A DNA stretch of 62,963 bases from Promicromonospora sukumoe (GCF_014137995.1 NZ_JACGWV010000004.1:1-62963), one strand, 5' to 3'; counted from the stretch's first letter, positions 53,189 through 61,819 are shown. Program-made: numbers and translations. Notes: generated by a model not told the origin, from the letters alone.

Positions 53189-53446
53189 ATGACCGCGACG
53201 AAGAGCAGGACCTACGGACTGGCCTCGAACCCCTCGGAGTGGGCCGCGCACCGGCGCGCCGTCGTCTTCTCGGTGCACCGGATGTACCCCGGGGTGGACG
53301 CCGAGCGCGCCGCCACCGAGGGGCTGGGCGAGCTGTGCCGACAGATCGTGATGCGCGGCGCCGTCGACCGGCCCGCCGTCGTGTGGTGCGAGGCCGCCGT
53401 CGCGGCCGCCGCGCGCATGCGGGGCGCGAGCGGCGTCGCGGCGTGA
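53189..53446 (+). CDS. Stand-alone sigma N-terminal (region-2-like) fragment
   Basis: 85 residues from ATG 53189, exactly 8 nt after the CGTC box, so leaderless. SEWAAHRRAVVFSVHRMYPGVDAERAA aligns with the first domain of sigma fusion 1 (SRWAAHRRAVVFTVSRRVPGVDPELAA) and continues to about residue 78. There is no region 4, zinc finger or TM. It is either a decayed copy or a functional small protein that competes with, or completes, the fusion sigma factors. Confidence 0.7.
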   Translation: MTATKSRTYGLASNPSEWAAHRRAVVFSVHRMYPGVDAERAATEGLGELCRQIVMRGAVDRPAVVWCEAAVAAAARMRGASGVAA

Positions 53447-53498
53447 GCCGGCGGAGGTGCGACCGGTTCCCGGCGTCTCGCCAGAGGCACCCGCGGAT

Positions 53499-53535
53499 GT
53501 CGGACGCACAGGTCTACGGGACCTGTGCGCCCGAC
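53499..53535. terminator. Bidirectional terminator palindrome (GTCAGAC family)
   Basis: 16-bp arms with one mismatch (GTCGGACGCACAGGTC and GACCTGTGCGCCCGAC) around TACGG. It lies between the sigma fragment (+) and the FBP gene (-), and is related to the palindromes at 10513 and 11883. Confidence 0.75.
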
Positions 53536-53542
53536 GCGATCG

Positions 53543-54049
53543 TCAGCGCGTACTGCCGACCTCTGCCACGAACCGAGCGGCGCGTTCGCGCAGACCGGAG
53601 ATGCGGCGGTCGGTGATCAGCTCACGCATGGCCGGGTCGTTGCCGGCCTCGGTGAACGTGGGCGTGCGGCGCACGTTGCGGGAGCAGGCGAACTCGGTGC
53701 AGATCAGCGTGCCGATCGTGTTCCCGTTGCGCCCGGACGCGCCGCCGCGCTTGGCGACGTACAGGGAGACGTCCTCGGTGACGACGACGTCCTCGCACCA
53801 GGCGCAGACGCCCTTGGTGCGCTTGCCGCCCGCCTTGGCGTCGTTGGAGCGCAGCAGAACGCCGGTCGGTTCGCCGTCGAGCTCGAGCACCACGTACGCG
53901 GACAGCGGCGCCTTGCGGTCACGCCATCCGAGGTAGTCGAGGCGCTCCCAGTCGAGGTCGTCGAGGTCGGGGAGGGTCGCCTGCGCGGCCTCGCGCTTGC
54001 TCGCGTTCAGGAAGGACGCGCGGATCTGCTTCTCGGTCAGGGGGTTCAT
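53543..54049 (-). CDS. FBP-domain (FusB-like, EF-G binding) protein
   Basis: 168 residues. The C-terminal treble-clef zinc finger of FusB-like proteins is visible: GVCAWCEDV and LICTEFACSRNV, separated by about 45 residues. FusB-type proteins bind EF-G and rescue it from fusidic acid. The ribosome site before the ATG is weak, and a small ORF with a strong one lies upstream, which suggests translational attenuation. Confidence 0.82.
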   Translation of the reverse strand: MNPLTEKQIRASFLNASKREAAQATLPDLDDLDWERLDYLGWRDRKAPLSAYVVLELDGEPTGVLLRSNDAKAGGKRTKGVCAWCEDVVVTEDVSLYVAKRGGASGRNGNTIGTLICTEFACSRNVRRTPTFTEAGNDPAMRELITDRRISGLRERAARFVAEVGSTR

Positions 54050-54208
54050 CAGGTTTCTCGGCTTCCGGTCGTGCGGAAACCACCGGTCGGCGCCCGTCGT
54101 CGGGCGCGCACGACGGCGTCACGGTCACCGACGCGTGTCGGTCACCGGGCCGGCCGGCGGCAGGGCAGGGGACGCTGCCGCGCCTGCCCTCCGAGCCGTG
54201 TAACCAGG

Positions 54209-54289
54209 TCAGAGAGCGGTGGCGCGGGTCCGGGTGCTGCCCGAGCAGGCCGAGACGGCCGCCCCGCATCCCGCGGTGTGCTCCCGCAT
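54209..54289 (-). CDS. Possible leader peptide upstream of the FusB-like gene
   Basis: 26 residues (MREHTAGCGAAVSACSGSTR...). GAGGAG lies 7 nt before the ATG, the best ribosome site in the area, and TAGCAT about 80 bp upstream could be a -10. The 159 bp between it and the FBP gene contain small inverted repeats (GTGACCGACACGCGTCGGTGACC region, and CGTCGTGCGCGCCCGACGACG). No peptide family recognised. Confidence 0.45.
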   Translation of the reverse strand: MREHTAGCGAAVSACSGSTRTRATAL

Positions 54290-54441
54290 CTCTCGCTCCT
54301 CGTGGTCGACCGGTCGTGTGTGACCGGTGCGTCGGCCGGGCCTCGTGCCGCACAGCCGACACTCGATGCTACGACACCGTTGCCACGAGGCACATGTGCT
54401 TTTCCACACGTCCGGCGCCGGCGCGGGGGAGGCAGGTCGCC

Positions 54442-55260
54442 TCAGGCCCAGACGGCGGTCTCCGGGTCGACGCCGTGCTCCCGGGCGTTCGCGTCGATGA
54501 CGTCGCGGAGCCAGGCGGTCAGGCCCGGCGCCAGGCCGTCGTAGAACGACCGGAACCCGGGGTCGGCGACGTACGACCGGCCGAGGCACACCTGCATCGA
54601 GCGGGTGCAGTCGAAGTAGGTGCCGATCGACGCTCGATGCCGCTCGGCCAGGTCGTTCGCCTCCGCGCTGCCCGGCCGCACACCCGCACGACAGGCCGCG
54701 GCCAGGTCGGCGTGGAGCGCCTCGACGGCTGCCGTGATCCGGCGCCAGTCCTCGGGCCCGCGCTCTGCCGCGCGCTCGGCGTACTGCGCCCACTGCTCGC
54801 CGTCGCCCCACCGGTCCCGCGCCTGCGCCGTCCACTCCGGCCGCCACTGCTCCCCGAAGATCGCCACCTGGTCCTCGGGGGAGAGCAGGACGCCGGACCG
54901 GCGCGCCTCGATCATCCGGTCCAGCGCCTCCGCGGACTGCTCCAGCCGCTGGATCTGCTCCCGCACCTGGTCCCGCTGCCGGCACAGGGACTCCTCGGCG
55001 TCGTCGGCCGCCGCGCCCAGCAGGTCCGCGATCTCGCCGAGCGGCACGCCCAGCTCGCGGTAGAGGCGCACCCGGTGCAGCCGGGCGACGTCGGCGGAGT
55101 CGTAGAGCCGGTGTCCGCCGGACGTGCGCTGCGACGGGCGGGCCAGCCCCACCTGGTCCCAGTGGTGCAGCGTCCGGACGGTGACGCCCACGACGGACGC
55201 GGCGCCGCCGACGGTCAGACCGTCCGGCGGCACCGCGTCGGTCGTGCTCGGATGTGTCAT
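54442..55260 (-). CDS. MerR-family regulator with TipAS-like domain
   Basis: 272 residues. N-terminal MerR HTH (VGGAASVVGVTVRTLHHWDQVGL, GGHRLYDSADVARL), a coiled-coil dimer helix, and a C-terminal TipAS-type domain (FGEQWRPEW near its start; QVCLGRSYVADPGFRSFYD). TipA proteins bind thiopeptide antibiotics and autoactivate. It follows the VOC gene by 22 bp. Confidence 0.88.
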   Translation of the reverse strand: MTHPSTTDAVPPDGLTVGGAASVVGVTVRTLHHWDQVGLARPSQRTSGGHRLYDSADVARLHRVRLYRELGVPLGEIADLLGAAADDAEESLCRQRDQVREQIQRLEQSAEALDRMIEARRSGVLLSPEDQVAIFGEQWRPEWTAQARDRWGDGEQWAQYAERAAERGPEDWRRITAAVEALHADLAAACRAGVRPGSAEANDLAERHRASIGTYFDCTRSMQVCLGRSYVADPGFRSFYDGLAPGLTAWLRDVIDANAREHGVDPETAVWA

Positions 55261-55282
55261 CCGGATCAGTCTCGCAGCCGGG

Positions 55283-55789
55283 TCACGCCCCGGGCCCCTC
55301 GATCCCGATGTCCCGCAGGTGCTGGGCCTCGGGGCTCTCGGGGTCGTACGGCCGGGCCGCGGTCATCACCACCCGCGCGTTCTCGGGCGTGATCACCTCG
55401 AGCTCGACCGAGCCCCAGGGCATCGTCCGAGGACCCGTGGTACTGCCCGGAAGGGCCGCCTCGCAGGCCGCCGCGATCTCGTCGACCTGACCGAGCACGC
55501 AGGAGAAGCTCACGCTCAGGGCCGGCGCCTCGGCGGGGCGGCCCGCCGGCACCAGCAGGATGTCCTGGAACATCCAGCGGCGCAGGTGAACCACCTGGCC
55601 GGGGGCGGAGAAGAGCGCGAAGAAGCCGAGCCCGCGGACCCAGAAGTCCGTGGACGCGGCCAGGTCGGAGGTGGGCACGGAGACGAACATCGGCATCCCG
55701 TAGATGCCGTGGAACGGCTCCGGCGCGACGGTGTCCGGGCCGGGGGCGGGGACGGGGCTGACCTCGAAGGCGGGGTAGGTGTCTGTCAT
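55283..55789 (-). CDS. VOC-family (glyoxalase/bleomycin-resistance-like) protein
   Basis: 168 residues from ATG 55789. Two beta-alpha-beta-beta-beta modules (GMPMFVSVPTSDLAASTDFWV...; a C-terminal VELEVITPENARVVMT). VOC proteins are metalloenzymes or drug-binding proteins. Upstream partner of the TipA-like regulator in a two-gene operon, which suggests drug sequestration or modification under its control. Confidence 0.8.
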   Translation of the reverse strand: MTDTYPAFEVSPVPAPGPDTVAPEPFHGIYGMPMFVSVPTSDLAASTDFWVRGLGFFALFSAPGQVVHLRRWMFQDILLVPAGRPAEAPALSVSFSCVLGQVDEIAAACEAALPGSTTGPRTMPWGSVELEVITPENARVVMTAARPYDPESPEAQHLRDIGIEGPGA

Positions 55790-55862
55790 GCGGCCAGACT
55801 CGGCCCTCACGCGACGTGAGGTTCAAGTCGGGCCCGGAACCCGTGCCCGAGACCCGCTCCCG

Positions 55863-56228
55863 CTACCGCGTGGGCTGCAGCTCGGCGGCCCGCTCCCGGG
55901 CCGCCGCCTCGCGCTCGGCGGGCTCGGCCAGGTGGCCCGTCCGCTTGAGCCACCACTCGGCGACCAGCGTGGTCAGCGGCGGCACCGACGAGGCCAGCGC
56001 CACGAGCGTCCGGAACCAGCCCCACCGCAGCCGCACGCCCACGACCAGCGTGACCACGACGAAGAGCACGAACGCCCCGCCGTGCAGGCGGCCGAACAGC
56101 CACACCCCGGCCTCCGTGGTCTCCGTGACGTACTTGAGGAACATCCCGACCAGCAGTCCGGCCCAGGTGAACGCCTCGATCCAGGCGACGACGGCGAACA
56201 GGCGGCCCAGACGGGACATCGGGGGCAT
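55863..56228 (-). CDS. DUF3817 membrane protein
   Basis: 121 residues with three TM helices. Family pattern FAVVAWIEAFTWAGLLVGMFLKYV and RLHGGAFVLFVVV is typical of DUF3817 (YdzA-like). Charged C-terminal tail. Function unknown. Confidence 0.87.
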   Translation of the reverse strand: MPPMSRLGRLFAVVAWIEAFTWAGLLVGMFLKYVTETTEAGVWLFGRLHGGAFVLFVVVTLVVGVRLRWGWFRTLVALASSVPPLTTLVAEWWLKRTGHLAEPAEREAAARERAAELQPTR

Positions 56229-56292
56229 GCGGGGTTCCTTCCGGAGGTGGGTCGGGTGTGCGCCCAGTCTGCCCGACGCCGGACGGTGCCCC

Positions 56293-57222
56293 TCAGCCCG
56301 GCTGCCGCAGGCGGGACCGCACGGCGACGCCCGCGCAGGCGATCACGGCCGCGCCGCCGAGCACCGTCGGCCAGCCGACCTGCTCGTGCAGGAGCAGCGC
56401 GGCCCAGGCGATGCCCAGCACGGGCTGGACCAGCTGCACCTGGCTGACCTGCGCCATCGGGCCGATCGCGAGCCCGCGGTACCAGGCCACGAAGCCCAGG
56501 AACATGCTCACCGCCCCGAGATACCCGAACAGCGCCCAGTCCAGCGGGGTGCCCGACGGCGGCTGCCGCACCACCGAGACCGCTGTGAGCAGCGCCATCG
56601 GCACCGCGGCGAGCACGAGCGCCCACGAGATCGTCTGCCAGGCACCGAGCTCGCGGGCGAGCAGCCCGCCCTCCGCGTAGCCGAAGCCGCACGCGAGCAC
56701 GGCGGCGAGCAGCAGCAGGTCCGACCCGTGCAGTCCGGCGGACCCGCCGCCCTGGACCGAGGCGAAGGTGATCGCGGCGACCGCGCCCAGCGCCGCCATC
56801 ACCCAGAACGACGCGCGGGGACGCTCGTGCCCGCGGAGCACCACGAGGACCGCGGTCACCGCGGGCAGCAGCGCGACGACGACGGCGGCGTGGCCGGCCG
56901 GCGCGGTGATGAGCGCGAACGACGTCAGCACCGGGAAGCCGACCACCACGCCGCCCGCGACGACCGCGAGCCGCGCCCACTGCGCGCCGCGGGGCCGACG
57001 CTGCCGGGTGATCGCGAGGGCCGCGGAGGCCAGCACCGCGGCGACGACCGCCCGGCCGCACGACACGAACAGCGGCGACATGGCACCCCCGCCGACGACC
57101 ACGCGGGTGAACGGAAGGGTGAACGAGAAGGCCACGACGCCGAGGAGCCCCCACCAGAGGCCGGCGCGGGAGACCGATAGCGGGCGGCGTGTAAGGAGAG
57201 TAGCGCTACTGTTGGTTGTCAT
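56293..57222 (-). CDS. EamA/DMT-family transporter
   Basis: 309 residues from ATG 57222, ten TM helices as two EamA halves (residues about 20-145 and 160-300; SQVQLVQPVLGIAWAALLLHEQ). Its ATG overlaps the ATG of the divergent MocR gene within a single CATG. Exporter of a small metabolite, plausibly amino-acid or vitamin-B6 related given the regulator; that link is inferred. Confidence 0.88.
   Translation of the reverse strand: MTTNSSATLLTRRPLSVSRAGLWWGLLGVVAFSFTLPFTRVVVGGGAMSPLFVSCGRAVVAAVLASAALAITRQRRPRGAQWARLAVVAGGVVVGFPVLTSFALITAPAGHAAVVVALLPAVTAVLVVLRGHERPRASFWVMAALGAVAAITFASVQGGGSAGLHGSDLLLLAAVLACGFGYAEGGLLARELGAWQTISWALVLAAVPMALLTAVSVVRQPPSGTPLDWALFGYLGAVSMFLGFVAWYRGLAIGPMAQVSQVQLVQPVLGIAWAALLLHEQVGWPTVLGGAAVIACAGVAVRSRLRQPG
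57199..57210. promoter_or_regulatory. 12-bp palindrome, likely MocR operator
   Basis: AGTAGCGCTACT lies inside the first codons of the EamA gene and overlaps TACTGT (57207-57212), the -10 candidate for the leaderless MocR gene. A regulator bound here would affect both divergent genes. Confidence 0.55.
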
Positions 57223-58633
57223 GTATGACGATAGCAGCGGCAGGATCGTCGCCGGCCTCCAGGAGTGGATCGCGGACGCCGCCCCCGGTGCGCGGCTGCC
57301 GTCCAGCAGGGAGCTCGTGACGCGGTACGGCGCGAGCCCGGTCACCGTGCAGAAGGCGCTGCGCGCCCTGGTGGCGCAGGGCGTGGTGGAGACCCGGCCC
57401 GGCGTCGGGACGTTCGTCCGGTCCGTGCGGGTGGCCCGTCCCCACGACTACGGCTGGCAGACGGCGGCGCTCGGCCCCCGGCCGCAGCCCGTCCAGGCGC
57501 TGTCGCGGGCGCAGCACACCGCCCCGAACGACGTCGTCGCGCTGCACTCGGGCTACCCGGACCGCGAGCTGCTGCCCGAGCGCCTGGTCCGCGCGGCCTT
57601 CGCCCGCGCCGCCCGCGGCGACGCCGCCGTGACCAGGTCGCCCGCCGCCGGGATGCCGGAGCTCCAGGCGTGGTTCGCGGCCGAGCTCGGCGGCGCGGCA
57701 CCCGCTGGCGTCGCCCCGCCCGCGCCGAGCGACGTCGTCGTCTTTCCCGGGAGCCAGAGCAGCCTGAGCATCACGTTCCGCGCCCTGGTAGGCGCGGGCC
57801 GGCCCCTGCTCGTGGAGTCGCCGACCTACTGGGGCGCGCTGCTCGCCGCCGAGCAGGTCGGCGTGCGGGTGGTGCCGGTGCCCAGCGGTCCGCGCGGCCC
57901 GGACCCGGAGGCCCTGGCCCGGGCGTTCGAGCAGACCGGCGCGCGCGCCTTCTACGCGCAGCCGCACTTCGCGAACCCGTCCGGGGCCCGCTGGTCGCCG
58001 GGCCTGGGCGACGAGGTGCTCCGGCTGGCGCGGCAGCACGGCGCCTACGTGATCGAGGACGACTGGGCGCACGACTTCGGGATCGCCGAGGACGTGGTGC
58101 CGATCGCGTCCCGGGACGACGGCGGGCACGTGGTCTATCTGCGCTCCCTGACCAAGAGCGTGTCGCCCGCGGTGCGGGTGGCCGGGCTCGTCGCGCGGGG
58201 TCCCGCCCGCGACCGCATCCTCGCCGGCGCCCAGGCGGAGTCCATGTACGTGAGCGGCATGCTGCAGGCCGTCGCGCTCGACGTCGTGACCCAGCCCGCC
58301 TGGCGCACCCACCTGCGCGGCCTGCGCCAGCAGCTTGCCGGGCGGCGCGACCTGCTGCTCGGGGCGCTGCGCGAGCACGTCCCGGCGGCGGGCGTCGAGG
58401 CCGTGCCACAGGGCGGGCTGAACCTGTGGGTCCGGCTGCCCGACACCACCGACCTGGACCGGCTGGTCCGCGACTGCGAGGGGGCGGGGGTGGTCGTCGC
58501 GGCGGGCGACGAGTGGTTCCCCGCCGAGCCGACCGGTGCCTACCTGCGGCTCAACTACTCCGGCCCGAACCCGGGGGCGTTCCCGGAGGGCGCCCGCGTG
58601 CTGGGGGAGATGCTGGCGCGGCAGACGGGCTGA
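57221..58633 (+). CDS. MocR/PdxR-type regulator (GntR HTH fused to PLP aminotransferase)
   Basis: 470 residues. GntR winged helix in the first 70 residues (RLPSSRELVTRYGASPVTVQKAL), then a class I/II aminotransferase fold with the PLP lysine in RSLTKSVSPAVRVA and ESPTYWGALLAAEQ, DDWAHDF. ATG 57221 is needed to keep the HTH whole. It likely controls the divergent EamA transporter and itself. Confidence 0.9.
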   Translation: MYDDSSGRIVAGLQEWIADAAPGARLPSSRELVTRYGASPVTVQKALRALVAQGVVETRPGVGTFVRSVRVARPHDYGWQTAALGPRPQPVQALSRAQHTAPNDVVALHSGYPDRELLPERLVRAAFARAARGDAAVTRSPAAGMPELQAWFAAELGGAAPAGVAPPAPSDVVVFPGSQSSLSITFRALVGAGRPLLVESPTYWGALLAAEQVGVRVVPVPSGPRGPDPEALARAFEQTGARAFYAQPHFANPSGARWSPGLGDEVLRLARQHGAYVIEDDWAHDFGIAEDVVPIASRDDGGHVVYLRSLTKSVSPAVRVAGLVARGPARDRILAGAQAESMYVSGMLQAVALDVVTQPAWRTHLRGLRQQLAGRRDLLLGALREHVPAAGVEAVPQGGLNLWVRLPDTTDLDRLVRDCEGAGVVVAAGDEWFPAEPTGAYLRLNYSGPNPGAFPEGARVLGEMLARQTG

Positions 58634-58646
58634 CCGGACGGGAGCG

Positions 58647-58976
58647 CTACTTGGCCGGCAGCGTCCGGGCCCAGCTCACCCCGCGCTCCACCCACGCCGC
58701 GAGCTCCGGCTCGGAGCCGAGCGCGGACGGCGGGACGTCGAGCCAGCCCGCCATGACGCGCGCGCCCATCACCGCCTGGGTCGCGGCCGTGGTGCGCGCC
58801 AGCTCGGCGGCGGCGTCCGCGCCCACCCGGACCAGCAGCCCGTCGCCGCGCACCGCGACGGCGAGGTTGCCGCCCACGAGGAACGACAGCCCACCGAACA
58901 TCCGGCGCTCGGAGAGGTCGTCCGTGTCGGCCAGGACGCCCCGGATCTCGTCGGCCAGGACCGGGTCGTACGCCAT
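58647..58976 (-). CDS. TfoX/Sxy N-terminal domain protein
   Basis: 109 residues from ATG 58976. The TfoX_N pattern is clear: RRMFGGLSFLVGGNLAVAV near residue 25. Stand-alone domain without the C-terminal half. Role in actinobacteria unknown. Confidence 0.87.
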   Translation of the reverse strand: MAYDPVLADEIRGVLADTDDLSERRMFGGLSFLVGGNLAVAVRGDGLLVRVGADAAAELARTTAATQAVMGARVMAGWLDVPPSALGSEPELAAWVERGVSWARTLPAK

Positions 58977-58986
58977 GTCGCCGAGG

Positions 58987-59604
58987 CTATGCCCAGGGGT
59001 CGCGCACGTTCCCCGAGGACACGCGCGTGCCCGGGGAGACGCTGACCCGCCAGATGGCGTGGTTCGCGGCCGAGCGCTCGACCGGCACCGCCGGTTCCGG
59101 GACCTGCGGTGCCGGGCGCCCGCCGCGGCGCTCCAGACGGAACAGCCGCACCACCCGCCCCGACGTCCGCTCATAGCCGCGGTACCCCGGCCACTGCCGC
59201 TCGATCTGCGCCCAGACGGCGTCGCGCTCGTCGTCCTCGACCAGCGTCGCCCGGACCGGGATGTGGCGGCCGCTCACGCTGATGCTCGCGTCCGGGTTGG
59301 CCAGCAGGTTGTAGGTCCAGGCGGGGTGCCGGTCCTGGGCGAACGCCGAGCCCGCGACGATCGCCCGGCCGCGGCCGTCCGGCGTATACATGAGGTAGGT
59401 GTCCCGCGGCTTCCCCGACCGCGCGCCCCGCGAGTGCAGCACGAGCGACGGCACCAGCAGAGCGCTGACCTGCAAGCGCCCGCCCGAGGACCACGCGAGC
59501 GCGTGCTCGACGGGCGGCAGCACCACGGGTCCGACGGCGCGGAACGCCCGCGTGCGCGTCAGCGGTGCGATCACGGATCGGGTGGCGTGCAGCAGGCTGG
59601 CCAT
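58987..59604 (-). CDS. F420-dependent nitroreductase-family protein (Ddn-like)
   Basis: 205 residues. The deazaflavin-dependent split-barrel pattern is present (LVLHSRGARSGKPRDTYLMY, GRAIVAGSAFAQDRHPAWTYNLLANPD). Second F420 enzyme in the window. The TfoX gene follows 10 bp downstream, so they probably form an operon. Confidence 0.88.
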   Translation of the reverse strand: MASLLHATRSVIAPLTRTRAFRAVGPVVLPPVEHALAWSSGGRLQVSALLVPSLVLHSRGARSGKPRDTYLMYTPDGRGRAIVAGSAFAQDRHPAWTYNLLANPDASISVSGRHIPVRATLVEDDERDAVWAQIERQWPGYRGYERTSGRVVRLFRLERRGGRPAPQVPEPAVPVERSAANHAIWRVSVSPGTRVSSGNVRDPWA

Positions 59605-59711
59605 CTGTCCATCGTGCGGCCGGACGTCTCCGGCCGCCCGTGGAGCCGGTCCGGGCCGGCAGAGTTAACCCGCGCGGTCGGCGCCCGACGTCGGCGCCTG
59701 GCGCCCCGCCG

Positions 59712-60701
59712 TCAGCGCTCCACGAGCTCGAACGGCACCGTGATCCGGCCGCGCAGGTCCGACCGGGGCCCGGCGAGCAGGTCCAGGATCGTGTCGCTCG
59801 ACCGCGCGACGCCGGAGTCGACCGACGGCAGCGGCGGGATCGTGTACCGGCCCTCGTCGATGCTGTCGAAGCCGACGACCAACACCTCGTCGGGCACGGT
59901 CACTCCCTGCACGGCCAGGGTGAACAGCGCCCCGAAGGCCAGCGAGTCGTTGAAGCAGAACACCCCGTCGAACGGGACGCCCCGGGACAGGAGCTCCTCG
60001 ATCGCTCGCGAGCCCTCGGCGCGGTTGAACCGCTCCACCTCCACCAGCAGGTTCGGGTCGACCTCCAGCCCGCTGGCCTGCATCGCGCGCCGGTAGCCCT
60101 CGAAGCGCACCGTCGCGGTGTCGGCCACGTGGGACTGCATGCCGATGACGGCGATGCGCTTGCGTCCCCGGTCGATCAGGTACCGGGTCGCGGCCTCGGC
60201 GGCGGCGACGTTGTCCGGGCCCACGTGCGCCACGCGGTCGGAGGCCAGCGCCTCGCCGTGCTCGCCGATCAGCACGAGCGGCACGGTGCTGCGGCGGTTC
60301 GCGACGTCCTCGGGCGTGAGGGTGAGCGGGCTGAACACCAGGCCGTCGAGCGCGGGCAGGTTGGTGCTCTCCAGCATCGCGAGCTCGACCGAGCGCTCGG
60401 CCTTGGTCTGCGTGGCGAGCACGGTGAGCCCCCGCCGCTGCGCGGCGCTGACGAACTCCGAGGCGAACTCGGCGAAGTAGGGCTCCCCCAGGTTCGGGAC
60501 GCAGAGTCCGAGCAGGCCGCTCGACCCGCTCCGGAGCTGGCGCGCGGCCAGGTTGGGCCGGTAGCCCAGCTCGTCGATGGCGTCCAGCACCCGTTTGCGC
60601 ACGGGCTCGCTCACCCACCCCGTGCCGTTGACGACGTTCGAGACCGTCTTCGTGCTCACGCCGACCGCCGCGGCGACGTCGGCCAGTCGCACCCGTCCCA
60701 C
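59712..60701 (-). CDS. LacI-family repressor of ABC importer 3
   Basis: 329 residues from GTG 60701 with GGGGAG upstream. HTH RLADVAAAVGVSTKTVSNVV, hinge YRPNLAARQLRSG, sensor domain ending VGFDSIDEGRYTIPPL. About the same architecture as the LacI protein at 13936. Divergent from importer 3, with two candidate operators between. Confidence 0.9.
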   Translation of the reverse strand: MGRVRLADVAAAVGVSTKTVSNVVNGTGWVSEPVRKRVLDAIDELGYRPNLAARQLRSGSSGLLGLCVPNLGEPYFAEFASEFVSAAQRRGLTVLATQTKAERSVELAMLESTNLPALDGLVFSPLTLTPEDVANRRSTVPLVLIGEHGEALASDRVAHVGPDNVAAAEAATRYLIDRGRKRIAVIGMQSHVADTATVRFEGYRRAMQASGLEVDPNLLVEVERFNRAEGSRAIEELLSRGVPFDGVFCFNDSLAFGALFTLAVQGVTVPDEVLVVGFDSIDEGRYTIPPLPSVDSGVARSSDTILDLLAGPRSDLRGRITVPFELVER

Positions 60702-60835
60702 AAAGTCTCCCCTCGGTGTGCGCCGGCGGCCGCCGCCACGGGCATTCACCCGGGCCCCGGAAGCCCCCGGATTCCAGGCGGCTTTGCTGGCGCAGGGGAC
60801 ATCCTATGCCTGTGCTAGCCTGACCTCCGCCGCTC

Positions 60836-60851
60836 AGTTCATCGTCGAACT
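60836..60851 (+). promoter_or_regulatory. Candidate LacI operator O1, importer 3
   Basis: AGTTCATCGTCGAACT: perfect 5-bp arms around a CG centre, typical of LacI-family sites. It lies 95 bp before the permease ATG. Confidence 0.6.
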
Positions 60852-60916
60852 AAAACCCCGACGATCCGGAGGCGGCGACCCCTGTCCCACAGTCGACAGT
60901 GCTGAGGGCCGGCCAA

Positions 60917-60934
60917 TAGTTCAACGCTGTACTA
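60917..60934 (+). promoter_or_regulatory. Candidate LacI operator O2, importer 3
   Basis: TAGTTCAACGCTGTACTA is an interrupted palindrome with a central CG. It shares AGTTCA-CG with O1 and touches the ribosome site AGGAG of the first permease. Confidence 0.6.
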
Positions 60935-60946
60935 GGAGTCGAGTCA

Positions 60947-61816
60947 ATGAGATCGTTCGGCGGCCGCTGGGCGCCTTACCTCTACGTGGCGCCCATCGTG
61001 ATCATCGCCGGCGTGCTGCTGTACTTCTCGATCGGGTTCGCCGTCTACGCGAGCCTGACCGACTGGAACGGCCTGACGCGCATGGAGTTCATCGGGCTGG
61101 CGAACTACACCGAGCTCTTCCAGGACCGGACGTTCTACATCGCCCTGGGCAACACGGTGAAGTTCATGCTCGCGACGGTCACGCTGCAGGCCGTCCTGGG
61201 CCTCCTGATCGCCGTGATCGCCAAGGAGCGCATCCCCGGGAGCAACTTCTTCAAGGCGCTGTTCTTCGCGCCCATCGCGATGGCTCCCGCGATCATCGCG
61301 ACCGTCTTCAAGTACATGCTCGAGGCCAACTACGGCGCGCTGAACGAGACCCTGCGCGCGGTGGGGCTGCTCGGCGCCAACGAGACCATCCAGTGGCTCG
61401 GCGCCGACCTCGGCGTCTGGTCCATCTCGGCCATCAACGTGTTCTCGTGGATGGGCTTCTCGATGATGGTCTACTTCGCAGGCCTGATGGCGATCCCCGA
61501 CGAGCTCTACGAGGCCGCGGAGCTCGACGGCGCCGGGTGGTGGCGCCGGCTGTTCAGCATCACCATCCCGTCGCTGCGCGGCACCACGAGCGTGCTGATC
61601 ACCCTCGGCATCGTCGGGTCGCTGAAGACCTTCGACACCGTGTGGCTGACGACGCAGGGCGGGCCCGGCGTCTCGACCCACTTCCTCAGCACCTTCCTCT
61701 ACCAGGCGCGACTCGACCGGGAGGCCGGCTACTCGTCCGCGATCGGCATCGTCATCCTCGTCGTCGCCTTCGCCCTGGCCGTCGTCCAGATGCGTCTCAG
61801 CAACCGGGAGAACTGA
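60947..61816 (+). CDS. Sugar ABC transporter permease (MalF type), importer 3
   Basis: 289 residues, six TM helices, EAA loop ELYEAAELDGAGWWRRLF. AGGAG lies 8 nt before the ATG. In this operon the permeases come before the binding protein, unlike importers 1 and 2. Confidence 0.9.
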   Translation: MRSFGGRWAPYLYVAPIVIIAGVLLYFSIGFAVYASLTDWNGLTRMEFIGLANYTELFQDRTFYIALGNTVKFMLATVTLQAVLGLLIAVIAKERIPGSNFFKALFFAPIAMAPAIIATVFKYMLEANYGALNETLRAVGLLGANETIQWLGADLGVWSISAINVFSWMGFSMMVYFAGLMAIPDELYEAAELDGAGWWRRLFSITIPSLRGTTSVLITLGIVGSLKTFDTVWLTTQGGPGVSTHFLSTFLYQARLDREAGYSSAIGIVILVVAFALAVVQMRLSNREN

Positions 61817-61819
61817 CCG

